From: Rickettsia endosymbiont of Bryobia graminum
GTDB lineage: Bacteria; Pseudomonadota; Alphaproteobacteria; Rickettsiales; Rickettsiaceae
Length of the DNA: 6,556 nucleotides
NCBI GenBank assembly: GCA_020881085.1
Contig: JAJIYR010000060.1
Coordinates: 1 to 6,556 of the forward strand
Direction of reading: 5' to 3'
In this document: piece by piece, positions 1-6,193 of the stretch
Position numbering within the stretch: position 1 is the first letter of the stretch
How the letters are laid out: each line of letters opens with the position of its first letter
Translations under genes and position numbers: made by a program
The notes under the pieces: model-generated
Told to the model about the DNA's origin: nothing
What the model saw: only the letters and a program-made list of their open reading frames with translations
The model's database searches: none

Positions 1-25
1 GTTTCCCTTTCTCATATTCTGTCAT
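1..25 (-). CDS. Possible N-terminus of an IS200-type transposase (TnpA), cut by the window edge
   Basis: Read on the minus strand, an ATG at 25-23 opens a frame that runs off the window after MTEYEKGK. An SD-like AGGA lies at 34-31, five bases before this ATG; a second in-frame ATG at 31-29 overlaps the SD and is less likely. IS200/IS605 TnpA proteins commonly begin with a short stretch of the type M-x-x-Y-[RK]-x-G-x-H before the conserved YH-x-V-x-x-TKYR block, and these eight residues fit it. The leader also fits: two stem-loops lie just upstream (21-79 and 83-122), as in IS200, where one structure insulates the gene from outside transcription and another hides its ribosome binding site. 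Eight residues are too few for proof; a chance open frame is the alternative. Confidence 0.35.
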
Positions 26-79
26 AGTCATCCTATAAAATAAGTCCTATTTACTTATTTTATATAGGACGACTATGAC
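21..79. repeat. Long imperfect inverted repeat, probable RBS-sequestering stem-loop of the leftward IS
   Basis: The left arm 21-45 and right arm 53-79 are reverse complements except for one A/G mismatch and a two-base bulge, around the seven-base loop cctattt. In minus-strand RNA the 3' arm of the stem contains the AGGA at 34-31 and the ATG codons at 31-29 and 25-23, so a folded leader would mask the start site of the leftward reading frame. This resembles the known translational control of IS200 tnpA. There is no T-tract after the stem on the plus strand, so a plus-strand intrinsic terminator is unlikely. A small palindromic repeat or MITE-like element is the main alternative. Confidence 0.7.
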
Positions 80-82
80 TTC

Positions 83-122
83 TTCAAACTAAAGTTTCTC
101 CACCTGAAGGTGGAGGTTTGAA
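83..122. repeat. Bulged hairpin typical of an IS200/IS605 element end
   Basis: An outer stem pairs ttcaaac (83-89) with gtttgaa (116-122). An inner perfect 8-bp stem pairs ctccacct (98-105) with aggtggag (108-115). The unpaired bases 90-97 form a one-sided bulge. Imperfect palindromes with a GC-rich tip in an AT-rich genome are characteristic of the subterminal hairpins that TnpA recognises as single strands at IS200/IS605 ends. With the second hairpin and reading frame to its left, this would be the left end of an element transcribed leftward, placing the element boundary just to the right of 122. The exact cleavage site cannot be fixed from this window. Confidence 0.55.
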
Positions 123-360
123 CCATCAGCTGGATAATAAAGAAAGAAAATCTAATTAAAGAAACTCAAAAAATTGTATCAGGCATATTAAAGCATGATA
201 AAGGTGGTGTAATGGAAAGTGCAGTGAAAAAATTAGAATACTCAAATTCTAAAAATAATATTAGTGGTAGAACTAACTAATACAGGGCTAGTGGGTCCAA
301 TACCAAAGATCCTGTAAGTGGCGGCAAAGTTGGAGAAAGTGCAGAGTTAAGAAATGACTT

Positions 361-456
361 TCATAGTAATACACTTGTTATAAAATCTTCTTGCTGCTTA
401 AAATCTAAAGAAATACTCTTCTCAGACACTATTTCACTTAACTTGACGATGCCCAT
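361..456 (-). pseudogene. Short minus-strand open frame, possible gene-start fragment
   Basis: A minus-strand ATG at 456-454 opens 31 codons ending at TGA (363-361). The peptide begins MGIVKLSEIVSEKSISLDFK. The pattern of a short start followed by 'LSEI-hydrophobic' and 'SLDFK' loosely recalls the N-terminus of PtsN (EIIA-Ntr) proteins, but it stops before any conserved histidine region. No clear SD precedes it. It overlaps the plus-strand open frame here, and at most one of them reflects real past coding. I treat it as a possible remnant, not a functional gene; the PtsN resemblance is only a guess from memory of the family. Confidence 0.15.
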
Positions 457-476
457 TGTTATAAATAAATTACAAT

Positions 477-504
477 TTGTTGTTTGCAAATATATTGCTA
501 TATT
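477..504 (+). promoter_or_regulatory. Weak candidate sigma-70 promoter for yhhQ-queC
   Basis: TTGTTG at 477-482 and TATATT at 499-504 are separated by 16 bases and lie 25 bases before the ATG at 530. The -10 element matches the consensus at five of six positions, but the -35 only at three. In such AT-rich DNA this could be chance. I see no preQ1 riboswitch-like structure upstream of the gene. Confidence 0.25.
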
Positions 505-529
505 AAAGTATTTTTAGAAAATAAATTAT

Positions 530-1214
530 ATGAATGCAATAGTTAATAAGAAATATTACAATAGTAGAACAATTGCATACATAGTATGTTTGCTGTTTTC
601 AAATATTGGTGCAATTAAAATATGTAATTTTTGGGGGTTTTCTATTGATGCAGGAACAATAATTTTTCCATTATTATATATTTTAAATGATGTTTTAACA
701 GAAGTATATGGATTTACAGCAAGTCGGAAAACAATTTTGCTAGCTCTCTTCTATAATATTTAGTGTGTTTATCTATATTGTGGCTTTACTGCCTTCTTCT
801 CCATATTGGCATGATCAACAAGCCTTTGAAACAATTTTCTTGATTTCTCCAAGGATAGTAATAGCTTCTATTGTAAGTTATTTTATAGGTGAGTTAACTA
901 ATGCTATAATAATGTCGTTGTTAAAAATTAAATTCCAAGGCAAAGTTTATGCATTACGAGCAGTTTTTAGTATCTTTATAGGATCATTAATAGATACTTG
1001 TAGATTCAGTTATATTGCTTTTTGGGGAAGAATTCCACAATTGGAGCTAATGAAAATGATATGTTTATTAACTATTATAAAAGTGTTTTATGAAATACTT
1101 GCTTTACCATTCACAGTAAAATTTGTAAATTTTTTGAAGAAAGCAGATAATAGCGATGTTTACGAAAAACCTTTTCTTAAGGGTTTAATCACAATATATA
1201 GCAACAAATTATAA
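530..1214 (+). pseudogene. yhhQ: Queuosine precursor transporter (YhhQ/QPTR family), frameshifted
   Basis: Members of this inner-membrane family import the queuosine precursors preQ0 and preQ1. The first part (530-763, 77 codons) carries the family signature FPLLYILNDVLTEVYG, at residues 46-61, then ends at an in-frame TAG (761-763) after LFYNI. The second part continues in another frame from about 762 to 1214. It contains the rest of the protein, including SPYWHDQQAFETI, SPRIVIASIVSYFIGELTNA and a C-terminal LPFTVKFVNFLKK, with several hydrophobic membrane segments. Removing one T from the TTT run at 759-761 restores one continuous frame (YNISVFIYIVALLP) of about 227 residues, close to the usual family length, so a +1 T insertion is the simplest explanation. 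A GTG at 765 could start the second part, but that product would lack the signature region. Both parts are otherwise well preserved, so the lesion is recent or a sequencing error. The gene ends seven bases before queC. Confidence 0.85.
759..761 (+). other. Frameshift site in yhhQ (extra T in a T run)
   Basis: The coding frame changes here: upstream codons are in the frame of 530 and downstream homology is in the frame of 765. Deleting one T joins the two halves with no loss of residues expected in the family. A homopolymer in AT-rich DNA is a natural slippage site. Confidence 0.75.
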
Positions 1215-1221
1215 TCATTTT

Positions 1222-1917
1222 ATGAAAAAAGCGGTAATTTTAGTTAGCGGTGGCATTGATTCTTCAACAGTGCTTGCAATGGTACAAAAAATGGGCTACG
1301 AAATCTATGCTATTAGTTTCAATTATTCTCAGCGTAATAAGGTTGAGCTTGAAAAAATAAAAGAGCTGATTAAAGATTATAACGTTAAGAAGCATAAGAT
1401 TATAAACATTGATTTATCTAGTTTTGGTGGTTCAGCTCTTACTGATAATAAAATAGAAGTGCCAAAATATGAAAATCATAGTGATTTAGGAGATGACATA
1501 CCAGTAACTTATGTGCCAGCTCGTAATACCATCTTTCTAAGTTATGCTTTGGGTTTTGCTGAAGTTATAGGAGCTTACGATATTTTTTTAGGGGTGCATG
1601 CAAGTGATTACGCTAATTATCCGGATTGCCGTCCAGAATATATAAAAGCTTTTGAAAAGCTTGCTAACCTTGCAACTGCTATAGGAGTAGAAGGAAAAAA
1701 TTTAACAATCCATGCTCCTTTAATTAATATGACTAAGTCTCAGATTGTTAAAACTGGTTTAGAACTTGGTGTTAATTATGCTAAGACTATTTCTTGCTAT
1801 GATCCTTCAGTTGATTATATATCCTGCGGTATATGCCATGCCTGTTTACTAAGAATCAAAGCCTTTGAAGAAAATAATGTGCAGGATCCTGTAAAATATA
1901 TTACAGGTGTTTCCTAA
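1222..1917 (+). CDS. queC: 7-cyano-7-deazaguanine synthase QueC
   Basis: QueC converts 7-carboxy-7-deazaguanine, ammonia and ATP into preQ0, the nitrile intermediate of queuosine, in the cytoplasm. The 231-residue protein has the usual family length. It starts with the ATP pyrophosphatase P-loop motif SGGIDSS (residues 9-15). The nucleotide-binding YVPARNT stretch is at 97-103 and the conserved [14 protein letters not shown] at 127-140. The zinc site consists of Cys192, Cys202, Cys205 and Cys208 in SCYDP...SCGICHAC. All expected key residues are present, so the enzyme is probably active. The ATG at 1222 gives the family-typical [11 protein letters not shown] start, though no clear SD precedes it. 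It follows yhhQ by seven bases and is probably cotranscribed with it. The pairing is functionally coherent: one gene imports preQ0/preQ1, the other makes preQ0. The next gene has its own promoter candidate. Confidence 0.96.
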   Translation: MKKAVILVSGGIDSSTVLAMVQKMGYEIYAISFNYSQRNKVELEKIKELIKDYNVKKHKIINIDLSSFGGSALTDNKIEVPKYENHSDLGDDIPVTYVPARNTIFLSYALGFAEVIGAYDIFLGVHASDYANYPDCRPEYIKAFEKLANLATAIGVEGKNLTIHAPLINMTKSQIVKTGLELGVNYAKTISCYDPSVDYISCGICHACLLRIKAFEENNVQDPVKYITGVS

Positions 1918-1945
1918 TTGATCATTCTTAAAATTAGATTATAAT
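1918..1945 (+). promoter_or_regulatory. Sigma-70-like promoter for the GNAT-apaG-S9-lpxD operon
   Basis: TTGATC (1918-1923) and a perfect TATAAT (1940-1945) are separated by 16 bases in the gap immediately after the queC stop. The -10 element ends 29 bases before the ATG at 1975. It sits in the only sizeable gap between queC and lpxD, so it is the best candidate for driving the four following genes. Confidence 0.5.
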
Positions 1946-1974
1946 CACCTGGTTTATATTAAATTGTTCGTAAT

Positions 1975-2523
1975 ATGTTTAATTATTCTTTGTATTCTCA
2001 ATTTCCAGTATTAGATTTGGGTGATATTGAACTCAGGGAGTTAACAACAGATGCCTCAGAAGAATATTTTAATTATATGAGCAAGTCTGAGATGTTATCT
2101 TTCCTGACTGATAGCAATATTCCTAAAAATGTTGAACATGCGGCTGAAGAATTAAAGTATTGGTCTAGTTTGTTTCGTAATAGAAGAGGATTTTACTGGG
2201 GAATTGTCTTAAAAGATAGTAATAGGCTTGTAGGTACAGCGGGATTCAATAGTGTTTCAATTCCTCACCTGAAAGCTGAAATAAGTTATGACCTTGATCC
2301 AGATTTTTGGGGTAAAGGAATTATGTTAAAATCTATAAAAAATATCTTAAAATTTATTGACTATGCTGGAATAGTTCGGGTCCAGGCTACAGTAATAAAT
2401 GATAATATACGTTCAATAAATCTTTTAGAAAGATGTAATTTTATAAAAGAGGGGTTTATGAAGAAATATGAAATAGTTCAGGGAGTTCAGAAGGATTATT
2501 ATCTGTATGCTAGGGTAAATTAA
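1975..2523 (+). CDS. GNAT-family N-acetyltransferase, RimJ/RimL-like
   Basis: This is a cytoplasmic acetyl-CoA-dependent acetyltransferase of 182 residues, the usual size of the RimJ/RimL-like group. The N-terminus has the typical IELRELTTDASEEYF start (18-32). A strand of the core, WGIVLKDSNRLVGTAGF, is at 75-91. The acetyl-CoA-binding motif A is around AEISYDLDPDFWGKGIMLKS (101-120), with WGKG as the pyrophosphate loop. NIRSINLLERCNFIKEG (144-160) is the conserved N-x-x-S-x-x-L-x-x-x-x-F segment. The substrate cannot be told from the sequence: relatives acetylate ribosomal protein N-termini, but many acetylate other amines. Its TAA overlaps the next ATG by one base (TAATG), which suggests translational coupling. 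No clear SD precedes its start, but the ATG at 1975 agrees with the family length and the promoter candidate. Confidence 0.85.
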   Translation: MFNYSLYSQFPVLDLGDIELRELTTDASEEYFNYMSKSEMLSFLTDSNIPKNVEHAAEELKYWSSLFRNRRGFYWGIVLKDSNRLVGTAGFNSVSIPHLKAEISYDLDPDFWGKGIMLKSIKNILKFIDYAGIVRVQATVINDNIRSINLLERCNFIKEGFMKKYEIVQGVQKDYYLYARVN

Positions 2524-2942
2524 TGAGTAAAATATATAATCAACGAACATGCTTAGCTCAAAGTATAGGCGAAGTAAAAGTTACAGTTCAATCAGTATTT
2601 GATAAAGAAAATTCTAATATTAAAGATAATACATTTGTTTGGTTATATAATATTAAGATCGATAATTTCACCTATAATAATATTAAATTAATATCAGGTC
2701 GTTGGGAAGTATATGATAAGTATGGTAAGGCAGAATTAGAAGATAAAGTTTTAATAGATAATCCTTGTATTATTAAAGCTGACCAATCATTTGAATGTAC
2801 AAATGTTATTCGCTTATTTTCAGATTCTGGGTTAATTCATGGTAAATATTTTTTCTTAAACCTTGATTCTAATGAAGAGTTCTCTATTAATATCCAAGCA
2901 GTTTCTTTGGATAATGGTTCAGAAGAAAAAAATTGGAATTAA
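2523..2942 (+). CDS. apaG: Divergent ApaG-domain protein
   Basis: The 139-residue protein follows the ApaG (fibronectin III-like fold) pattern. It has a first strand VKVTVQSVFDKENS (18-31), then FVWLYNIKIDNFTYNNIKLI (38-57), GRWEVYDKYGK (59-69), SFECTN (89-94) and a closing GLIHGKYFFLNLDSNEEFSINI (103-124). In canonical ApaG the third block is RHW-x-I-x-D-x-x-G, followed by a Gly-rich G-x-G-V-V-G-x-x-P loop and PG-x-x-F-x-Y-x-S. Here the Gly-rich loop is replaced by LEDKVLIDNP (72-81), with none of the usual glycines. The biochemical role of ApaG is poorly defined; mutants in enterobacteria affect Co2+/Mg2+ resistance and diadenosine tetraphosphate levels. The start overlaps the GNAT stop by one base, and the S9 peptidase gene begins 19 bases after the stop. 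The symbol rests on fold-level resemblance; a different or lost function is possible. Confidence 0.65.
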   Translation: MSKIYNQRTCLAQSIGEVKVTVQSVFDKENSNIKDNTFVWLYNIKIDNFTYNNIKLISGRWEVYDKYGKAELEDKVLIDNPCIIKADQSFECTNVIRLFSDSGLIHGKYFFLNLDSNEEFSINIQAVSLDNGSEEKNWN

Positions 2943-2961
2943 ATTACTTGAAGTAACAATT

Positions 2962-4989
2962 ATGAAAACAAAATCTTTATTTATTGCAATTTTTTTAGTG
3001 AGTATATTTATGAATAGTACAATAGCGCTAGCTGAATCTAATAATCCAATAATTCCTCGTAAGATATTATTTGGTAATCCTAATAAGATACGGGTAAAAC
3101 TGAGCTATGACGGTAAATATATTACTTATATAGCTCCTCTTAACAATATATTAAATATTTGGCTTGCTCCATCAAATGATTTATCTAAGGCAAGTCCTGT
3201 AACAAATGATAAGGGTAGAGGGATAAGGTCTTATTCTTGGTCATATAATAACAATATATTATATTCTCAGGATCAAGATGGTGATGAGAATTTTCGAATA
3301 TATAACTATAATATTCAGAATAAGCAAACTACGCTTCTAACGCCAGAAAAAGGAGTCAAGGCTTATATTTTAGGAATCAGTCATAAAATGCCTAATGAAA
3401 TATTAATTAGTATGAATGATCGTGATCCCAAATATTTTGATATTTATAAGCTTGATCTTATTACTTTAAAGAAAGAGTTAGTATTTAAAAATGGAAAATA
3501 TTCAGATTTTACAATAGATGATGATTTGCAAGTGCGTTTTGCCTCTTTAATTGATGAAGAAGGTGGGGCTGAATATTATCAGTTAAAAGATGATAAAGAG
3601 ACCTTATTTACTAAAGTTTCTGCAGAAGATGCTACTAATACATCATTTTTTGGCTTTGATAAAACAGGTAGAATCTTATATTTACTTGATAGTAGAGAAA
3701 GAAATACAGCGGCATTAAAATCACTGAATTTAGATAATAATAAATTAACTATAATAGCTGAGGATAGTAAGGCTGATGTTGATATTTTTACAGTTCATCC
3801 AACAAAAAGTATAATTCAAGCTGTAGAAATTAATTATGAAAAAACTAGATATAATATATTAGATAAGTCAATAGAAAAGGATATTAACTATCTAACAGGT
3901 TTGAGTAAGGGGAACTTGATAGTTACTACTAGGACTTTAGATGATTCTACCTGGCTTGTAGCTTTCGATATAGATAATGGACCAGTTAAATATTATAAAT
4001 ATGATCGTAATAAAAATAAAGCAGAGTTTTTATTTAATAATCGTGATGATTTAGAGAATTATAAGCTGGCTTCAATGTTACCTGTAATTATTAAATCTCG
4101 TGATGGTTTAGATTTAGTAAGCTATATTACATTTCCTGTAGGAATAAAACTTAATCAAAATAATCTTCCTGATAAGCAATTACCTTTGATAATTTATGTT
4201 CATGGTGGTCCTTGTGTAAGAGATAGTTGGGGATATGATCCGACTCATCAATGGCTTGCTAATAGAGGATATGCAGTTCTTAGCATTAATTATCGTAGTT
4301 CAACAGGTTTTGGTAAGAATTTTATTAGCGCTGGTTATTTAGAATGGGGTAGGAAAATGCACGATGACCTACTTGATGGGGTAAATTGGGCAATCAAAAA
4401 TAATATTGCTGATTCAGAAAAAATAGCGATTATGGGAGGAAGTTACGGTGGATACGCAACGTTGGTAGGTCTAACTATGACACCAGATGTTTTTGTTTGT
4501 GGTGTTGACTTGGTAGGACCGTCAAACTTATTAACCTTGATTAATAGCGTTCCATCATATTGGAAGCCAATTTTGGGAGTAATGAAAAAAAGAATTGGCC
4601 CATGGGATACTGAGGAAGATAAAAAGAAGCTAGCAGAAAGATCTCCTTTAACATATGTAAATAATATAAAAAAACCTCTATTTATAGCTCAAGGTGCTCA
4701 TGATCCGAGAGTTAAACAGGCTGAGTCTGATCAAATAGTTTCAGCAATGAGAAGTAAAAAAATACCAGTTGTTTATGCTTTGTATGAAAATGAGGGGCAT
4801 GGTTTTGCAAGACCTGAGAATAGGCTTTCATATTACGCGATGGTAGAGTATTTTTTAGCTAATATATTAGGTGGTAAAAAGGAAGATATTGGTAATGATT
4901 TGCAGGATGCCAAATTTTTACTTAACTCAAAAGAAAATATTACAAATACTGAAGCAGAAGAGATAATAAATAAAGAATTTATAAAATAA
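2962..4989 (+). CDS. Secreted S9-family (prolyl oligopeptidase-like) serine peptidase
   Basis: This is a serine peptidase of the prolyl oligopeptidase/acylaminoacyl peptidase group, predicted to cleave short peptides outside the cytoplasm. I chose the ATG at 2962 (675 residues) over an upstream ATG at 2863. It gives a clean signal peptide: MKTK, a hydrophobic core, and an ALA cleavage site near residue 24. The longer start would bury this and overlap apaG by 80 bases. Residues about 30-370 form repeated [16 protein letters not shown] strands, a beta-propeller that gates access to the active site. The alpha/beta-hydrolase domain starts near 374 ([12 protein letters not shown]). It has HGGP at 414-417, the nucleophile Ser494 in GGSYGG, Asp581 in GAHDPR and His613 in NEGHGF, so the triad is complete. 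A GAAG at 2950-2953 may serve as SD. lpxD follows after four bases, so the two are very likely cotranscribed. Cleavage specificity (proline, acylated residues or other) is not evident. Confidence 0.9.
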   Translation: MKTKSLFIAIFLVSIFMNSTIALAESNNPIIPRKILFGNPNKIRVKLSYDGKYITYIAPLNNILNIWLAPSNDLSKASPVTNDKGRGIRSYSWSYNNNILYSQDQDGDENFRIYNYNIQNKQTTLLTPEKGVKAYILGISHKMPNEILISMNDRDPKYFDIYKLDLITLKKELVFKNGKYSDFTIDDDLQVRFASLIDEEGGAEYYQLKDDKETLFTKVSAEDATNTSFFGFDKTGRILYLLDSRERNTAALKSLNLDNNKLTIIAEDSKADVDIFTVHPTKSIIQAVEINYEKTRYNILDKSIEKDINYLTGLSKGNLIVTTRTLDDSTWLVAFDIDNGPVKYYKYDRNKNKAEFLFNNRDDLENYKLASMLPVIIKSRDGLDLVSYITFPVGIKLNQNNLPDKQLPLIIYVHGGPCVRDSWGYDPTHQWLANRGYAVLSINYRSSTGFGKNFISAGYLEWGRKMHDDLLDGVNWAIKNNIADSEKIAIMGGSYGGYATLVGLTMTPDVFVCGVDLVGPSNLLTLINSVPSYWKPILGVMKKRIGPWDTEEDKKKLAERSPLTYVNNIKKPLFIAQGAHDPRVKQAESDQIVSAMRSKKIPVVYALYENEGHGFARPENRLSYYAMVEYFLANILGGKKEDIGNDLQDAKFLLNSKENITNTEAEEIINKEFIK

Positions 4990-4993
4990 AATT

Positions 4994-6022
4994 ATGATAT
5001 ACTCTCGTTTCTATAAAAAATCAAATCCTTATAAATTATCAGAAATTGTTAAATTATTAGATAGTCATTTGATACCACTACCAAATAATTATGATGATAT
5101 ATTAATTAATGATATAAAATCCTTAGAAGAAGCTGGGAATGGGGATCTAAGTTTTTTGAGTAATATTAAATATTTGCCACAATTACAAAAAACTAAAGCA
5201 TCATGTTGTATTGTTCTAGATAATCTTCAAGAAGATCCTAACAGCAAGGTAATTTTACTCAAAACTAAGAATCCATATTTTGTTTATACTAAATTAATTG
5301 AGCTATTTTATAAAAGAGCTAAGTCCTATCCTAATAAAATTATGCCATCTGCCTATATTTCCGATTCAGCTGTTATAGGAGATAATTGTTATATAGGTCA
5401 TAATGTAGTTATTGAAGATAATGTACAAATAGGTGATAATTCAATAATAGAATCAGGTAGCTTTATAGATTATGGGGTAATAATAGGTAAAAGAGCTATG
5501 ATCTACTCCAATGTTTCAATAAGCTATAGTACCATGGGAGATGATGTAGTAATTTTATCTGGTGCAAGGATTGGACAAGATGGTTTCGGTTTTGCAACAG
5601 ATAAAGGTGTGCATAAGAAAATTTTCCATACAGGGACAGTAAAAATAGGCAGTAATGTTGAAATAGGTAGTAATGTTACTATAGATAGAGGTTCCTTAAA
5701 TGACACTATAATTGGAGATTTAGTAAGGATAGATAACTTAGTGCAAATAGGACATAATGTTATAATTGGTAAAGGAACTATTGTTGTCGCTCAAGTTGGA
5801 GTATCAGGTAGTACTAAAATAGGTTCATATTGTGCTCTTGGTGGGCAAGCTGGTCTTGCCGGTCATTTAACTATAGGTGATCAAGCTCAAATAACTGCTC
5901 AGGCAGGAGTTATGAAAGATGTAGATCCATCTGCTATAGTAGGAGGTTCTCCGGCTGTGCCGATTAAAGAATGGCTTAAACAAACAGTTGTATTAAGACA
6001 GTTGATGAGTCAGAATAAGTAG
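4994..6022 (+). CDS. lpxD: UDP-3-O-(3-hydroxyacyl)glucosamine N-acyltransferase LpxD
   Basis: LpxD transfers a 3-hydroxyacyl chain from acyl carrier protein to UDP-3-O-acylglucosamine, the third step of lipid A synthesis in the cytoplasm. The 342 residues match the family length. The N-terminal uridine-binding domain includes [11 protein letters not shown] (50-60) and ASCCIV (69-74). From about 118 to 320 the sequence is a left-handed beta-helix of hexapeptide repeats (for example [20 protein letters not shown] at 131-150). The segment [10 protein letters not shown] (191-200) is characteristic. His254 in [10 protein letters not shown] is the expected catalytic base, matching His239 of the E. 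coli enzyme. VGGSPAVP (317-324) and a C-terminal helix close the protein. The wording is close to Rickettsia LpxD, with differences throughout. In Rickettsia, fabZ and lpxA usually follow lpxD; here neither does within the window, and an IS begins soon after. No clear SD is seen; the gene starts four bases after the peptidase stop. Confidence 0.95.
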   Translation: MIYSRFYKKSNPYKLSEIVKLLDSHLIPLPNNYDDILINDIKSLEEAGNGDLSFLSNIKYLPQLQKTKASCCIVLDNLQEDPNSKVILLKTKNPYFVYTKLIELFYKRAKSYPNKIMPSAYISDSAVIGDNCYIGHNVVIEDNVQIGDNSIIESGSFIDYGVIIGKRAMIYSNVSISYSTMGDDVVILSGARIGQDGFGFATDKGVHKKIFHTGTVKIGSNVEIGSNVTIDRGSLNDTIIGDLVRIDNLVQIGHNVIIGKGTIVVAQVGVSGSTKIGSYCALGGQAGLAGHLTIGDQAQITAQAGVMKDVDPSAIVGGSPAVPIKEWLKQTVVLRQLMSQNK

Positions 6023-6093
6023 ATAATGATAATTTTCCTGCTTGGTTGTATAGATATGTAGGTATTACGAATCGTCATGGTGAAGAATTTTAA
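6019..6093 (+). pseudogene. Short open remnant after lpxD, unidentified
   Basis: In a frame different from lpxD, 24 codons are open from 6019 to a TAA at 6091-6093 and read [20 protein letters not shown] then GEEF. There is no start codon; the frame opens directly after a TAA overlapping the lpxD end. The aromatic-rich, protein-like composition suggests the tail of a lost gene, possibly brought in or cut by the neighbouring IS, but chance cannot be excluded. It does not resemble the C-terminus of FabZ or LpxA, the genes usually expected here. The bases between it and the IS hairpin (6094-6136) show nothing else I can name. Confidence 0.15.
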
Positions 6094-6136
6094 GGTAACT
6101 CGACTATCAAGAAATACTTTTATACGCGCGTAAAAA

Positions 6137-6156
6137 CCACGGGGCTTGCCCCGTGG
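6137..6156. terminator. IS200 left-end hairpin, possibly acting as a terminator
   Basis: A perfect 9-bp stem pairs ccacggggc (6137-6145) with gccccgtgg (6148-6156) around a TT loop. It is by far the most GC-rich stretch near lpxD. In IS200-type elements the left-end hairpin is the single-stranded recognition site for TnpA and also blocks transcription entering from outside. On the minus strand the stem is followed by TTTTTA (6136-6131), giving a classical intrinsic terminator in that direction; on the plus strand no T-tract follows, so termination of lpxD readthrough there would be partial at best. Confidence 0.65.
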
Positions 6157-6193
6157 ATGTAGCGCTCCCCATATCTTTCTGTTATGGTGAAGT

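Larger units (their letters stand above)
122..517 (+). pseudogene. Unrecognised decayed coding remnant between the IS end and yhhQ
   Basis: One plus-strand frame stays open from 122 to 277, meets a TAA at 278-280, and is open again from 281 to a TAG at 515-517. The first part reads like hydrophilic, Lys-rich protein (for example IKKENLIKETQKIVSGILKH). An internal ATG at 212 preceded by aaggtgg (202-208) would give a 22-residue peptide. After the stop the frame continues with a polar, Gly-rich segment (NTKDPVSGGKVGESAELRND, about 299-358). Beyond about 360 the composition no longer looks like the same protein, and the opposite strand is also open there. I do not recognise the family. The most economical reading is fragments of one or more degraded genes beside an IS; random AT-rich open frame is possible. 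No other gene is visible in this 400-base stretch. Confidence 0.3.

Noticed and set aside
21..122. CRISPR array or tandem repeat at the left edge
   Set aside because: The two hairpins differ in sequence and there is no repeat-spacer periodicity; they are single palindromes.
480..529. preQ1 riboswitch before the queuosine genes
   Set aside because: No GC-containing stem with the A-rich tail of the preQ1-I class is visible in this very AT-rich leader.
765..1214. Second half of yhhQ as a separate gene starting at GTG 765
   Set aside because: It begins in the middle of the family and lacks the FPxxYIxxDVLTEVYG region; it is the continuation of the gene at 530 after a frameshift.
1975..2942. GNAT gene and ApaG-like gene as a toxin-antitoxin pair, given their one-base overlap
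   Set aside because: The GNAT protein is RimJ/RimL-like rather than a TacT/AtaT-type toxin, and the partner lacks a DNA-binding RHH or similar antitoxin domain and lies downstream with an ApaG-like pattern.
2863..2961. Upstream ATG giving the S9 peptidase 33 more N-terminal residues
   Set aside because: It overlaps apaG by 80 bases and would place 33 charged residues before a clear signal peptide; the ATG at 2962 is better.
5524..5706. Minus-strand open frame of 60 codons inside lpxD
   Set aside because: It lies wholly opposite well-conserved hexapeptide-repeat codons of lpxD; its composition is that of a shadow frame.
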